Assembly: GCA_963995505.1 (NCBI GenBank)
Contig: OZ023194.1
Location: 15,186,428-15,250,427 of the forward strand
Direction: 5' to 3'
DNA from: Hypericum androsaemum
Taxonomy: Eukaryota > Streptophyta > Magnoliopsida > Malpighiales > Hypericaceae
Length of the DNA stretch: 64,000 nucleotides
The position numbers and the translations under genes were made by a program. The stretch's first letter is position 1. Each line of letters starts with the position of its first letter. Below the pieces are notes generated by a model. It ran no database searches, was not told the origin of the DNA, and saw only the letters and a program-made list of their open reading frames with translations. Shown one piece after another: positions 11,601-21,313 of the stretch.

Positions 11601-12610
11601 TTACTCTTTCTTATTCCATTTTAAATGATTATATCTACTGGAATTATTAGTTTAAAAAATGGAATTCGAGCACCATGAGCGTTAAAAAATTATTGAATTT
11701 TTGGGGTCATTTTTCATAGTATTTCAACTAACTCAAATTCGGATGGAAGAGAATTGATCATCTGAATTAGAATAGCATCTGGACATCACACGTGACATCC
11801 GAATGTCATGCAGACTAGTACCGGCGACAGATGGGGTTATTTGATACACAGAATAGAAGAGGATATCAAAATTGAATTTCTTGGTTCGAGGGAAGTTGGT
11901 CCTTTTATGATTCGATTCAAATCTAATTTATTTTTAATAAATATCTTTATATCCGTCGACGTTGCCCGTGGCTGATTCGTGGTGGCGTTCTGGAAATAAT
12001 TTGACGCCCACCGGGACGCGTGGGCGGGGTGGCGCGAGATTAGTCTGTAAAAACTAAAAAGGGCCGCGCGCGTTGATACGGATTCCTGTTTTCCACGCGT
12101 TTTCTTTTTCTTTTTCTTTTCGAAAAGGATAATCCGTACAAATACAAACGATAACGTGGAAGTGGTATTGACGAGTAACTTTGTACGAACTGTTTTTCCT
12201 CAAAAAAAACTTTATACGAACTGCTGGAATATTATTCTGATTTAATCCATTCTCGTTTACTTTTTTAGTTGGTAGGGAGTTTAGATATTTTTTAAAGTTC
12301 CCGCATAAATCCAGATTAGTTTGATAGCAGATGTTATAAGAAAAACAGGACAAGAGGAAAATAGTGAAGCGCGTAGAATTGAAAACCACGTGATTTCCAT
12401 GCAGTCTCGAATTTTATTGGACAAGGGCCCGTTTCATGTATGACGAAAAACAGAAAAGTAGCGTTCAAATGCTAGCGCACCAATGTTGGGTGAAATTGTT
12501 CCAATTTTTTTAATGCGGGTAGTTGGATTAAAAATGGTTGATCTGGTGGTAGAATTGATTTTGTACCGGTCGAAAAGGTACCTTCAACACTGAACATTTC
12601 ACGTAAAGCA
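11601..12610. other. intergenic, no supported gene
   Basis: About 1 kb with mixed composition. The reading frame at 12054-12389 (-) has no recognisable domain and low-complexity codons. Nothing else was seen. Confidence 0.5.
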
Positions 12611-12616
12611 ATTCAT

Positions 12617-13560
12617 TTTTTTTAAGTAGAAGTATTTTATTAAAATGAATAAAAAATGTACAACCTACCACGAGTGTATCGATAAAAAATATACACGGAC
12701 TTACAATTCTCGCCTAAGTACCCAAATCTCAACAACATAGAAGTACATGAATGCTGAGAAAGCTTCGGATTGACCTTTTTCGGCATACAACACCTCTCTA
12801 TTTAAGATCCACGTGATTGCAGATAAAGTAGCAAGCTTTGTCCACCCAAAATCTGTGGCGATTTCGTCCACACTAGCCATTCTCTAGCGTGCGAGAGAAT
12901 GGTTTGACTAAGTAGTTTCTTGTTGCTCAAATCTCCTCGAAAGATGACTTTATTCCTGTGAAGCCAGATGCCCCATAAGATCGCTCCAAAAAGAGTTAGC
13001 CAAACTTTATCATCCATCTCTGATCTTGCAAGGCCTTTCCAGTTTGAGAGAGCCGAGCTTAAAGATCGACAAGAACACCAGCTAAATCTAAGCAGTCTCG
13101 CGAAGTAATTCCAGATAGACCATGAGAAAGGGCAATGAAGCAACAGATGGTCATTAGTCTCATCTTCCCTCCAACACAGCAGGCAGAATGAGTCCTAAGG
13201 AAGCAGAGAGCCTCTCCTGATCAGGGCATCACGTGTTGGAATTTTTTTTGCACTGCAATCTAGAGAAAGCACTCAACTTTTAGTGGAGTAAGGCCAGCCC
13301 AAACTTTGCGAACCTCCGAGATGATTTCAGTAATGACAGGGACTAAAGAGCTGTATAACTTGTAGCAGATGGATTTGGTTGAGAAGTTTTCATTCGTTGA
13401 CAGACTCCAGCGTAGTTGATCTAGCCTCATGTTTGACATCCTGAAGCCCATCAACCTATTTTTCAGCATCAAGACCCGTTCTTGCTCCCATTGGAATAGT
13501 GTTCGAGTCCAGGTAAGGTTCCAATTTCACTCATTGTCTGACCAGTAACCACATTCTACC
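12617..13560 (-). pseudogene. LINE retrotransposon relic: C-terminal zinc-binding reverse-transcriptase region
   Basis: On the minus strand, successive frames give the hallmark text of the region after the plant LINE reverse transcriptase: DQLRWSLSTNENFSTKSICY, then VWAGLTPLKVECFL, then, in another frame, IPTRDALIRRG, and DHLLLHCPFSWSIWNYF followed by LFGAILWGIWLHRNKVIF. This matches the zf-RVT domain order. It is broken by a stop after CFL (TAG for the expected Trp codon), a frameshift at an A8 run near 13245, and a stop after SLLP. An A-rich tract (minus strand, 12617-12624) marks the likely 3' end. The 5' endonuclease/RT part is missing, as in 5'-truncated LINE copies. Confidence 0.8.
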
Positions 13561-13864
13561 ATGTTAAAATATTTTTGCATTGAGATACCAAGAAAGCCAG
13601 GGGAAAGAGTACCTTAGAGTTGTTCCATTGAGCCAGGTGTCAGTCCAGAAAAAGAAACGAGTATCATTGCTCGCATTGAACCGAATACCATCTCTGAACA
13701 AAGAACCCATATCTGAATTAGCAGTCAAAGCATCACAAACAGCTGACCAAGGACCCCCTTTCTTCCCCTGTAGCCTTGTTAGTGTTGAAGTGTTCTTAAT
13801 ATTATGAATCCTTGGGATAGTGCTTGCCCAATTACTTGTTGAAGGACGAAAATATTTCGAAGTA

Positions 13865-13985
13865 CATATGGGTTGCTTCGGATCGTCGCCACTTCAATCT
13901 TCCTTGGATCGTCGCCCATTTGACCCTCCTTGGATCGTCACCAACTTCAATCCTTCGCAGATCGTCGTCAACCCCGACTTGGCAG
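13865..13985. repeat. short minisatellite of ~30-bp units (GGATCGTCGCC...)
   Basis: Four degenerate units each begin near GGATCGTCGCC / GGATCGTCACC / AGATCGTCGTC and are followed by a CAATC or TTGAC stretch and CTTGG. The overlapping minus-strand frame simply translates the repeat and is not taken as a gene. Confidence 0.6.
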
Positions 13986-14289
13986 GGTAGAGACTCTATA
14001 TTGATGTCAAACTCAACGTTGATAAAATTTGAAGAGATTGTGTTAAGACGGACTCGGAAAGAGTGGGAAAAACTCAAGGGACTATGGTTGTAAATTGAGC
14101 AACTAGGGACTATGGTTGTTAGACATGACTAATTTGGCAGATTTCTAAACGTAGACAAGACTAATGGGCATAGGTCTTTTTATATTCAATGTGTTAGAAA
14201 TGGGAATACTTATAACAAGGATTAGTTTTTAAGTTTTGTCGTTGTTCCTATAATCCAATTAAGAAAAGAAAATTGTGCCCGCTTAACTT

Positions 14290-14547
14290 GGGGTTGGATT
14301 TGGTTCTCGACGTGTAAAACGCGCAAGGATAGTCCTGGAGGATAAAATAGTCTACCCAATTATAATAAAATGGTCTACCTGGTTATGATAAAATGATATA
14401 CTCAGTTGTGATAAAATGGTATACCCATTTATGATAAAATAGTCTCACGGGAGATGTCCCTGATAAAGAAAGTTAGATAAAATGGTCTACCAAATGAGCC
14501 ATCTAACACCGTCCTGAAAACGGGCTTCCAGAACCAAATCTGGTCCC
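14290..14547. mobile_element. Mutator-like MITE (258 bp) with 9-bp target-site duplication
   Basis: Terminal inverted repeats start GGGGTTGGATTTGGTTCT at the left and, reading inward from the right, GGGACCAGATTTGGTTCT. The flanking nonamer GCTTAACTT is present exactly at 14281-14289 and 14548-14556; nine-base duplications are typical of Mutator-like transposons. The interior is largely a tandem array of 23-bp units (14341-14450) of the form GATAAAATGG followed by TCTACCCAGTTAT. A second member of the family lies at 30609-30968. Confidence 0.82.
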
Positions 14548-15080
14548 GCTTAACTTGGAGTCCAAGAATTTGGCCGAGTATCAGAATGAGAAATCGGCGA
14601 CATAAGACAAGGTCCATGAGGCCCATAATTGGAGTGGAAGATGCATGGAGGGTACCCGTTAATCTCAGCTCATTTTTAATCCGATAAATGAGACTGAGCC
14701 CACCAAAGGCTATTGTAATATCACATATGTTATTCATAATTTTGTACATCCATAAAATGATTAGTTTAAATTTGAGTCCGAATTCAATATAATACAATAC
14801 GTGAACAAACACGCGAAAGAGAATCAACAAACACTTAAATTATTTGATGATGATATTATTCTATCTTAAGTAAGAGGTCTTGAACTCAATTTCTTTAAAA
14901 TAGACTATTGTTAAATTTTTTGGGTAAATTTTGTTACATTCCAAAAATTTTATTCGATTTGAATCTATATTAATCCAGTGAGTATCTAAATACTGGATAG
15001 TATGAAAAACTAGATTAAAGAGAAGGGCAAAATAGTCATAGGTACCTGTTGTTTGAAGAAATTGATTAGTTGGGACAATC

Positions 15081-15780
15081 TAGTATTATTTAGTCCCTTA
15101 TATTTTCCAAATCAATTAATTAATCTCTCGGCTTAAATTCTGACCAAGACACTGTTCAAAATACCAAAAATACCCCCAAGTAAATGGGAAGAAATACCAA
15201 TCGTCATGTTTCTTGATTTTTCATTGGATTTAATTTTGGATTTGAGTTTGGGGCGAGAATCCCGTCAACAATTATTTTTGACACTTGATTGGAAAAAAAA
15301 ATTGCGTCTTTGGGTTTGTGTAGAGGTGAGGACTCTATTGAGGCTATTCTTGATTTTCTTAGTCAGTCGAAATGCCTTCTAAAAAAAAAGTCAGTCGAAA
15401 TGGTTGATCTGAGAGCAAGGGAGAAGCTGAGAAGCGACGAGGGTGATAGGAGAGAGAACAATCGAGGGAGGTTGTCCATTATTTCTCGTCAACTTAAAAT
15501 GGGTGGGAAACCCCTTGTTTAGTTTAGACGCGAATTGGACCCCAGTTACTGGTAACCACCATCACCATATGTACTTTTTCTTTTCCTTAGCAGAAATTCC
15601 AGTTTATGGTTCGTAAAATATTTTAGAAGGGGGAAGATGGAGGGAGATGGAATTTTTACTTTACGGCAATTTTATAATTTTTGAATAGGTTTAGGGGTAT
15701 TTTTGGATGTTTCTGGGTGGAATTTCAATCGAGGGACTAATTAGTTAATTTTGAAAAATAATAAAAACTAAACAATACTA
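15081..15780. mobile_element. ~700-bp foldback / TIR element
   Basis: The left end (15081-15141, TAGTATTATTTAGTCCCTTA...) and the reverse complement of the right end (15719-15780, TAGTATTGTTTAG...) align over about 60 bases, including the ATTAATTAATCTCTC / ATTAACTAATTAGTCCCTC block. The interior has no convincing gene; the frame at 15289-15522 shows no domain. A target duplication could not be fixed (candidate CAAT on both sides). Confidence 0.6.
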
Positions 15781-16296
15781 CAATATTTTTATTAATAATT
15801 TTTTCAAATATCAAAGAACTACTATTTTGCACTAAAGAGAATCCTGGACTGCTAGAGTGGACATGATACAGCTGTTACATGCGAAAAGATTAAATTTTTT
15901 ATACCGCCTCCGATACCAAGGTACTTTGGCCATAAAAGTTGATATTACGTAGATATTTGCTAAGTTGATGAATATAAAACTGAATTAAATAAAATTATGG
16001 TAAAAATCTACTTTAAAATTTTGTAAATTTGCACTTGACATTTTACTATTTTATAGTTTCAAAATGTTCCACCAAGCGACAAATTTCACTAGTAAATTTT
16101 CTGTTTTCTGTGCCTGCTCCCTCCCTACCCAAGCGCCACCGCACGCCCATAAAGCGATCCAACCCCAAACCTTTGTCCGGAGCCCACACCTTTTCCTCCT
16201 TTTTCTTCTTCGCTCTCAGAATGGCTCTACATGTTATTCTCGTGACCAACTCATGACATATAATACCAAAAGGGCGCAACTTGTCCTCACACCGCC
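15781..16296. other. upstream region of the inositol kinase gene
   Basis: About 500 bases, AT-rich up to ~16080 and then pyrimidine-rich, consistent with a promoter and 5' UTR of the gene starting at 16297. No clear TATA box can be assigned with confidence. Confidence 0.35.
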
Positions 16297-18878
16297 ATGG
16301 TCGTCACGAAGAAGCCCGACGCCCCCTGCGTCCTGGTCGTAGGGAACCACTGCCACGACGTCCTCTTCCATCAAAACGGCGCCGTTAAGGCCGAATCCCT
16401 CGGCGGCGCCGCCTCCTTCATCTCCGCCGTCCTCCAAGGCCTCTCCGTCCCCTTCCACCTCGTCTCCTTCGTCGGCGCCGACTTCCGCTACCCGGAGGCT
16501 ACAACCTCCCATCCCCCGTCTGTCTCCCCATCCGCTCCCACCACGCTCTTCCACGCGGTATTTCCTGACGGCGGCGATCGCCTCCTCACTCGTGTCGCCG
16601 CATGTGATCCGATCCGGCCGGAGGATTTGCCGGAGGGTTCAGGCCGGTTTGACCTCGGCATGGCCGTCGCAGTGGCCGGCGAGATCCTGCCGGAGACACT
16701 GGAGCGGATGCTCGACCTCTGCACCGTGGTCCTCGCTGACGTACAGGCCCTAATCCGGGAGTTCCGCCTGGGGGACGGTCTCGTACGCCACGTGGCGGCT
16801 AAGGAGACCGCGTTCCGCCGCCTCCTCCCGAGGCTCGCCGTCGTCAAGGCTTCCTCCGAGGAGGCCAGATTCCTCGACGTGGAGGGGCTCCGGCGGGGCA
16901 GCAGGTGCTGCGTGGTGGTGACAGAAGGAAGGGAGGGGTGCAGGGTGCTGTGGGGGGAAGGAGGGGAGGCCGGAGTGGCGCCCTTCCCGGCCCGTCAGGT
17001 GGACCCCACCGGGGCCGGGGACAGCTTCCTCGGCGGGTTCGTAGGGGGGCTGGTCCACGGCCTGTGCGTACCTGATGCGGCCTTGGTGGGGAACTTGTTT
17101 GGTTCCCTCGCCGTTGAGCACATTGGGCTGCCTTCCTTTGATCCCTACTTCCTCCAGGTTGGTTGGCTTCTCTCTCCAGTGCATACAAGTGAACATTTAG
17201 CTGTATGGTGGAGTACTGAGGCATGAGCAAAGTTTCACAATTTAATTGGAAGAAAAAGAAAAGCTTTGTGCAACAACGAATTAAGCGGGGATGAATCTCC
17301 CATAGTCGGGTGATGTAGCTACGTTATTGGTTGTTGGGTACTTCCGATGTTTGAGCTTGTAGATTGCTGGTGTTTATATGGCTGATCCTGTCTGATTTGA
17401 ACTAGCGTTTAAGCAGTGACACAGCGAGGAAATTTGGTTAATGGAGCAACAGCATTTGACATTCTTTGATTGTTGAATGATTGGCATTTAAGGCTTTGTT
17501 GATGTTGTTGCGGCTATGGACAGTCTTTATAACTTAGGTGGTTGCTGGTGCATTTATGCTTCTGTTCAGAAGTTCTCCTTTTCCTCCGAGCATGTTGCAT
17601 CTGGTTGCGGTGGTGCTCCATCTTCTTTCACTGCCGTGTCGTTGCTTCAGTGTGTGTGGTCTGTAAATCCTTGCGATTCTTCTGTCTCTGGTGGTGACTG
17701 TGGAATTAGATACGTCCATATGCAAAGATGCCGCCTTTTGCTTTACTAGCTGTATCTTTTGACCACTTTAGAAGCCTTGGAAAGTCAGATGCATCGTTTG
17801 ACTAATTAGAAGCGTCATAGAATCAGATGCTTCTCTGTGTATTCTTTTCCATTAGCCTTCCTGAGTTCCCAAAGTACACGGTGCTCATCTTTGCTTTGGT
17901 ATATGTGTAGTTGGACTCGGTTTAGCGATTTTTATTCTCTATGGATGAGTTTGGTGGGAGATGGGTGTGACTCCTTGAAGAAATTTGAATGACCTTTCGA
18001 TGAGAAAAAGTAAGGCATTGTATGATGTCTCGGAATGGACTGGTCTGAAAAATGAACTAACTGCATCTGAGTTAGGTCTAGATTTTGGATTTGGATGGCG
18101 ATCAAGGCATGTGAAAGAAAATGACTGGTAAGTATGAAGTCTTCCCTAGCAGGAGAACGTTCTTCTGTGTGAGGGTTATGTCTTCCCTGCTTTCTCATGT
18201 TGTGCTATCCATCCATTGTTAACACCCCCATATTATGAAGGATTTTTAACTGTAGTATATTCATGAAAGGTCGATGTATTTTTGTTTCAGTATTGTGCTC
18301 AGCCGCTAACTTGCATCCATGTATAGATAAGAGTCGCTGGCAATAGAGTGAGGAATAGTATAATACTATAATTTTGGCTGTGGGTACTTCACTTCAATTG
18401 CATTGGATTGATGCTGAATGATGAGATCAGTTTCTGGATAAAAATTCAAAGCTAATGCAAAGCAGCCCATCCAATGGGGTGTCTGAAGTAGTTCATGTAT
18501 TGTAGAGGTGCACATTGATTAGTGAAAAGTTCCTTGATTCCTGTCTATAATCAGGTTGCTATTATTTTGAGCTCGTTTTTTTCTATGCTATTGCTTGAAG
18601 AGATCGTACTGTCAAGGATCCTAACTTTGCCATTTCTTCCCTTCCAGAGGGTGAAAGACGAGGTGCAGAAACGAAGAATCCAGTATCAGCAAGGCGAAGG
18701 ATGTGACGGCATGCTGAAGTTTTTGAAGCTTGCTGGCCACGAACAGTTCCATAGCTCTCTGAAGGAAGCACGGTTACTGTCCCATTCATCTGTTGAAGAT
18801 TGTAAACAGGATCAGCCTGATTCTCCTGCAGACGTAGAAAATGGAACCGTCGTGCACTTAGCCGAGCCACACCTGTAG
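16297..18878 (+). CDS. MIK: inositol 3-kinase (myo-inositol kinase, PfkB family), 2 exons
   Basis: Phosphorylates myo-inositol with ATP, feeding the lipid-independent route to phytate. Exon 1 is 16297-17157 and exon 2 is 18648-18878; the intron runs from GTTGGT to TTCCAG in phase 0. Together they give 363 residues, the usual size for plant inositol 3-kinase. The N-terminus has VLVVGNHCHDV and the sugar-binding GGAASFISAVL (about 36-46). The PfkB signature DPTGAGDSFLGGF begins at D236; the catalytic base is D242. After the splice the protein continues SFDPYFLQ-RVKDEVQKRR, typical of this subfamily. Without the splice the frame would run on into a meaningless tail to 17226. The start ATG sits in a good context (GCCATGG). 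No transit peptide is seen, so it is probably cytosolic. Exon 1 is strongly GC-rich with a falling gradient, as in monocots. The name follows family resemblance only. Confidence 0.9.
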
Positions 18879-19747
18879 ATCCTATGTAGTTAGCTAACAC
18901 TAGGTGCCCACGATAAGCAATCGGAGGGGTGAGCTGTCTCCGGGAGTACATCGAAACTGGGGGCGTCATCAGCACCCAAATTGAGCTACCTATACTAGGA
19001 GTTGGACCTGGGGATGTCAAGTCGAAGAGGTCAGGACAGTGGGACTAAGATATCTTTGTATCCTTTGCATTGTCTTAGTGATCAGTCGGCAAGTGTGTGT
19101 GCCTCTCCGTACATGGCCTCCGTCTTCTTCGCTAGAACTTTCCTTTGATGTATGCAACTTCCTAACTCCTGACTACTTCACTCTTACTTGGAGCGCGCAC
19201 CTGTGCGCTCGCTCGTGTATGTTCGCGGACATTTTGGTCATCGGATCGACTCGCTGTCTGGCTTTCCTGCAGATGTGATGCCACTTTTTGCAATGTTTAG
19301 TTGCATCAGCCAAGGTCTATACCTTTTCCAACTTGTGAAACAGCGTTCAATGTTACGGCAGTTTGGAGTCGTTCATGGATTCGACAATAAAAGAGGAGAG
19401 AAGTTTCAATTTCTCTCCACTTAAACTAACACTTTATGAAACAAAATATCGAAGAATTTTTATATCTAAAAAAAAATTAAGATATTCAATTGTCGCAATA
19501 TAATTTATTGTATTAAATCTAATGTAAGATATATACTCAAAACTTTACCAACTTTATTATTGCTCCCTATTAATAGACGTACCAAACCGCAGTTCCACAT
19601 TTTATCACCGCGTCAAATGGACCGCTGGTGCGTAGCCTTATCTACTTAAACACTCGAGTCGCTGGTTGGCGACAAGCAATGAGAAACGGCATTTCGGTTC
19701 GGAGACTCGAGTTTAGATTAGTTGGTTAATCCGTTAGTTACGTGACG
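18879..19747. other. 3' UTR of the kinase gene and spacer to the prenyltransferase gene
   Basis: About 870 bases. The first ~500 probably include the 3' UTR and the rest is AT-rich spacer. No other gene is supported; short frames here lack domains. Confidence 0.45.
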
Positions 19748-20839
19748 ATGCTATCGTTTCACAACATCCAGACGATTACAGCCTCCGGCGACCAGCTGCA
19801 TCATATGCCACACAGACATTACCCCATCACCAACTACTCTCCTAATTCTCCTCCTCCTCCGGCGGCCGCGGAGACTGCGCTCTCTGTATCAGCAGCTGCC
19901 AATAAGGCGGAGGTGGTGCCGCGCCACGTGGCGGTGATAATGGACGGGAACGTGAGATGGGCCCGGAAGCGGGGGCTGGTGGCTGCGGCGGGGCACGAGG
20001 CCGGGGTCAGGTCGCTCAGGGAGCTCATCCGGCTGTGCTGCGAGTGGGGGGTCGCTGCTCTCACCGTCTTCGCCTTCTCCTGCGACAACTGGACCAGGCC
20101 TAAGGTCATATTCTACTCCTTTCATCTTGTTTCCATTATCGTGGCTCGAACTCGATATCTCTAATTACACGAGTTTGCTCGATGTAATATGCTCTATATA
20201 CATACATACATATCGAAGGATGATTATTGATCCTTGCTCGTGTCGAGTGCAGCTGGAAGTCGATTTCTTGATGAGCTTGTTTGGAAGAATTTTCAGGTTG
20301 GAGCTGGAAAGGTTTCAGAGGTAAATGTGTATCATTTCCTAATGCCTCTGATAAATTCTGTGTCCTTGCTTGATTTCGAACTCTGTTGCAGGGACGGCAT
20401 TCGAGTCTCGGCCATTGGCGACACGTCGAGGCTTCCCAAGTCACTAGAAAGGATCATAGGAAACGTGGAAGAAGCAACGAGGAAGAACTCCAAGCTTCAC
20501 TTGATGGTAGCAATCAACTACAGCGGGAAGCGTGACGTGGTCCAGGCGTGCCGGAGCATTGCGGAGAAGGTGAAGACCGGGGACATCCAACTGGAGGATA
20601 TAACCGATGCCCTGGTCGAGGAGGAACTCGAAACGAGCTGCTGCGAGTTCCCCTGCCCGGACCTGTTGATAAGGACCAGCGGCGAGTACCGGATCAGCAA
20701 CTTCTTGCTGTGGCAACTGGCCTACACAGAGCTCTACTTTGTGCAGACGCTCTGGCCCGACTTTGGGGAGGCCGAGTTCGTGGAGGCATTGGCCTCGTTC
20801 CGGCAGAGACGGAGGCGGTACGGCGGGCGGGATTCGTGA
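19748..20839 (+). CDS. cis-prenyltransferase (undecaprenyl / dehydrodolichyl diphosphate synthase family), 3 exons
   Basis: Adds isopentenyl units in cis to an allylic diphosphate, making dolichol-type or shorter cis-polyprenyl chains. Exons: 19748-20104, 20253-20320, 20392-20839; introns are GT..AG, and the joined frame is 290 residues, normal for the family. Conserved regions appear in order: HVAVIMDGN (catalytic Asp about residue 66), [11 protein letters not shown], then from exon 2 [14 protein letters not shown], then [10 protein letters not shown], and near the C-terminus [20 protein letters not shown] and LWPDFGE. A 55-residue N-terminal extension rich in H, P, S and A could be a plastid transit peptide (inference). 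The ATG at 19748 is the first in frame. Oddity: the residue after MDGN is Val where Arg or Gly is usual. It lies in the same direction as its neighbours, about 870 bases after the kinase gene. The exact product length cannot be read from sequence. Confidence 0.9.
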
Positions 20840-21313
20840 TCAATCTCGTCAAGCTAGCCTGCTCAGATGGTGCAAGTTTGATCCATGAAATTGAATGCGA
20901 ACCTGATAGTCCATTTTCTATCAAACATTTCTGACAAATTACCCTTAAATAATACTTATAATTAAAAATGCACCATATGTTGACCGTGATTAATCGGCCT
21001 AGTTTCTCAGAACTCCTAAACTAATTAACTACCTTTTGAGGGGAAACTAATTAACTACCTAGTGGTACATTATGGTAAAGCTCAAGGACATATGCGTATT
21101 TTTCTCGTAATCATAAGTCATTTGGGCTTCTTGGCCCATATTTTGCTCATTTTTAATGGGCCCAGCCCAGCCCAATCCACTTCACCATCGCCTTCTTCCC
21201 AAATCGGCAAAACCCGCTCAATTCCTAGGGCACATTCTCCTCTCTCTCCCCCTCCCCGATCCCGGAGGAGAAGAAAACGGCGCCGCTTTACTAGGAAGTG
21301 CCAGCGAGGGAGG
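20840..21313. other. spacer and probable 5' UTR of the RRM-CCCH gene
   Basis: About 470 bases with an AT-rich first half. From ~21140 it becomes pyrimidine-rich with GGGCCCAGCCCAGCCCA, a GCCCA-type element common upstream of plant housekeeping genes. An upstream in-frame extension (from 21062) is open but reads as noncoding; the accepted start is 21314. Confidence 0.4.

Noticed and set aside
12054..12389. 111-codon minus-strand frame
   Set aside because: No domain, AT-rich low-complexity content and no support from neighbours.
13580..13807. 75-codon + frame beside the LINE relic
   Set aside because: It lies opposite the LINE relic's upstream continuation and has no domain.
15289..15522. 77-codon frame inside the foldback element
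   Set aside because: No similarity to a transposase and highly charged random text.
17158..17226. Read-through end of kinase exon 1
   Set aside because: A good donor at 17158 and a matching exon at 18648 restore the conserved RVKDEVQKRR end.
16234..17230. Several long minus-strand frames over the inositol kinase exon
   Set aside because: Composition artefacts opposite a GC-rich exon with clear PfkB motifs on +.
21062..21313. Upstream extension of the RRM-CCCH frame
   Set aside because: The extension is pyrimidine- and R/S-rich UTR-like text; family proteins start at MNPLTLVKRI (21314).
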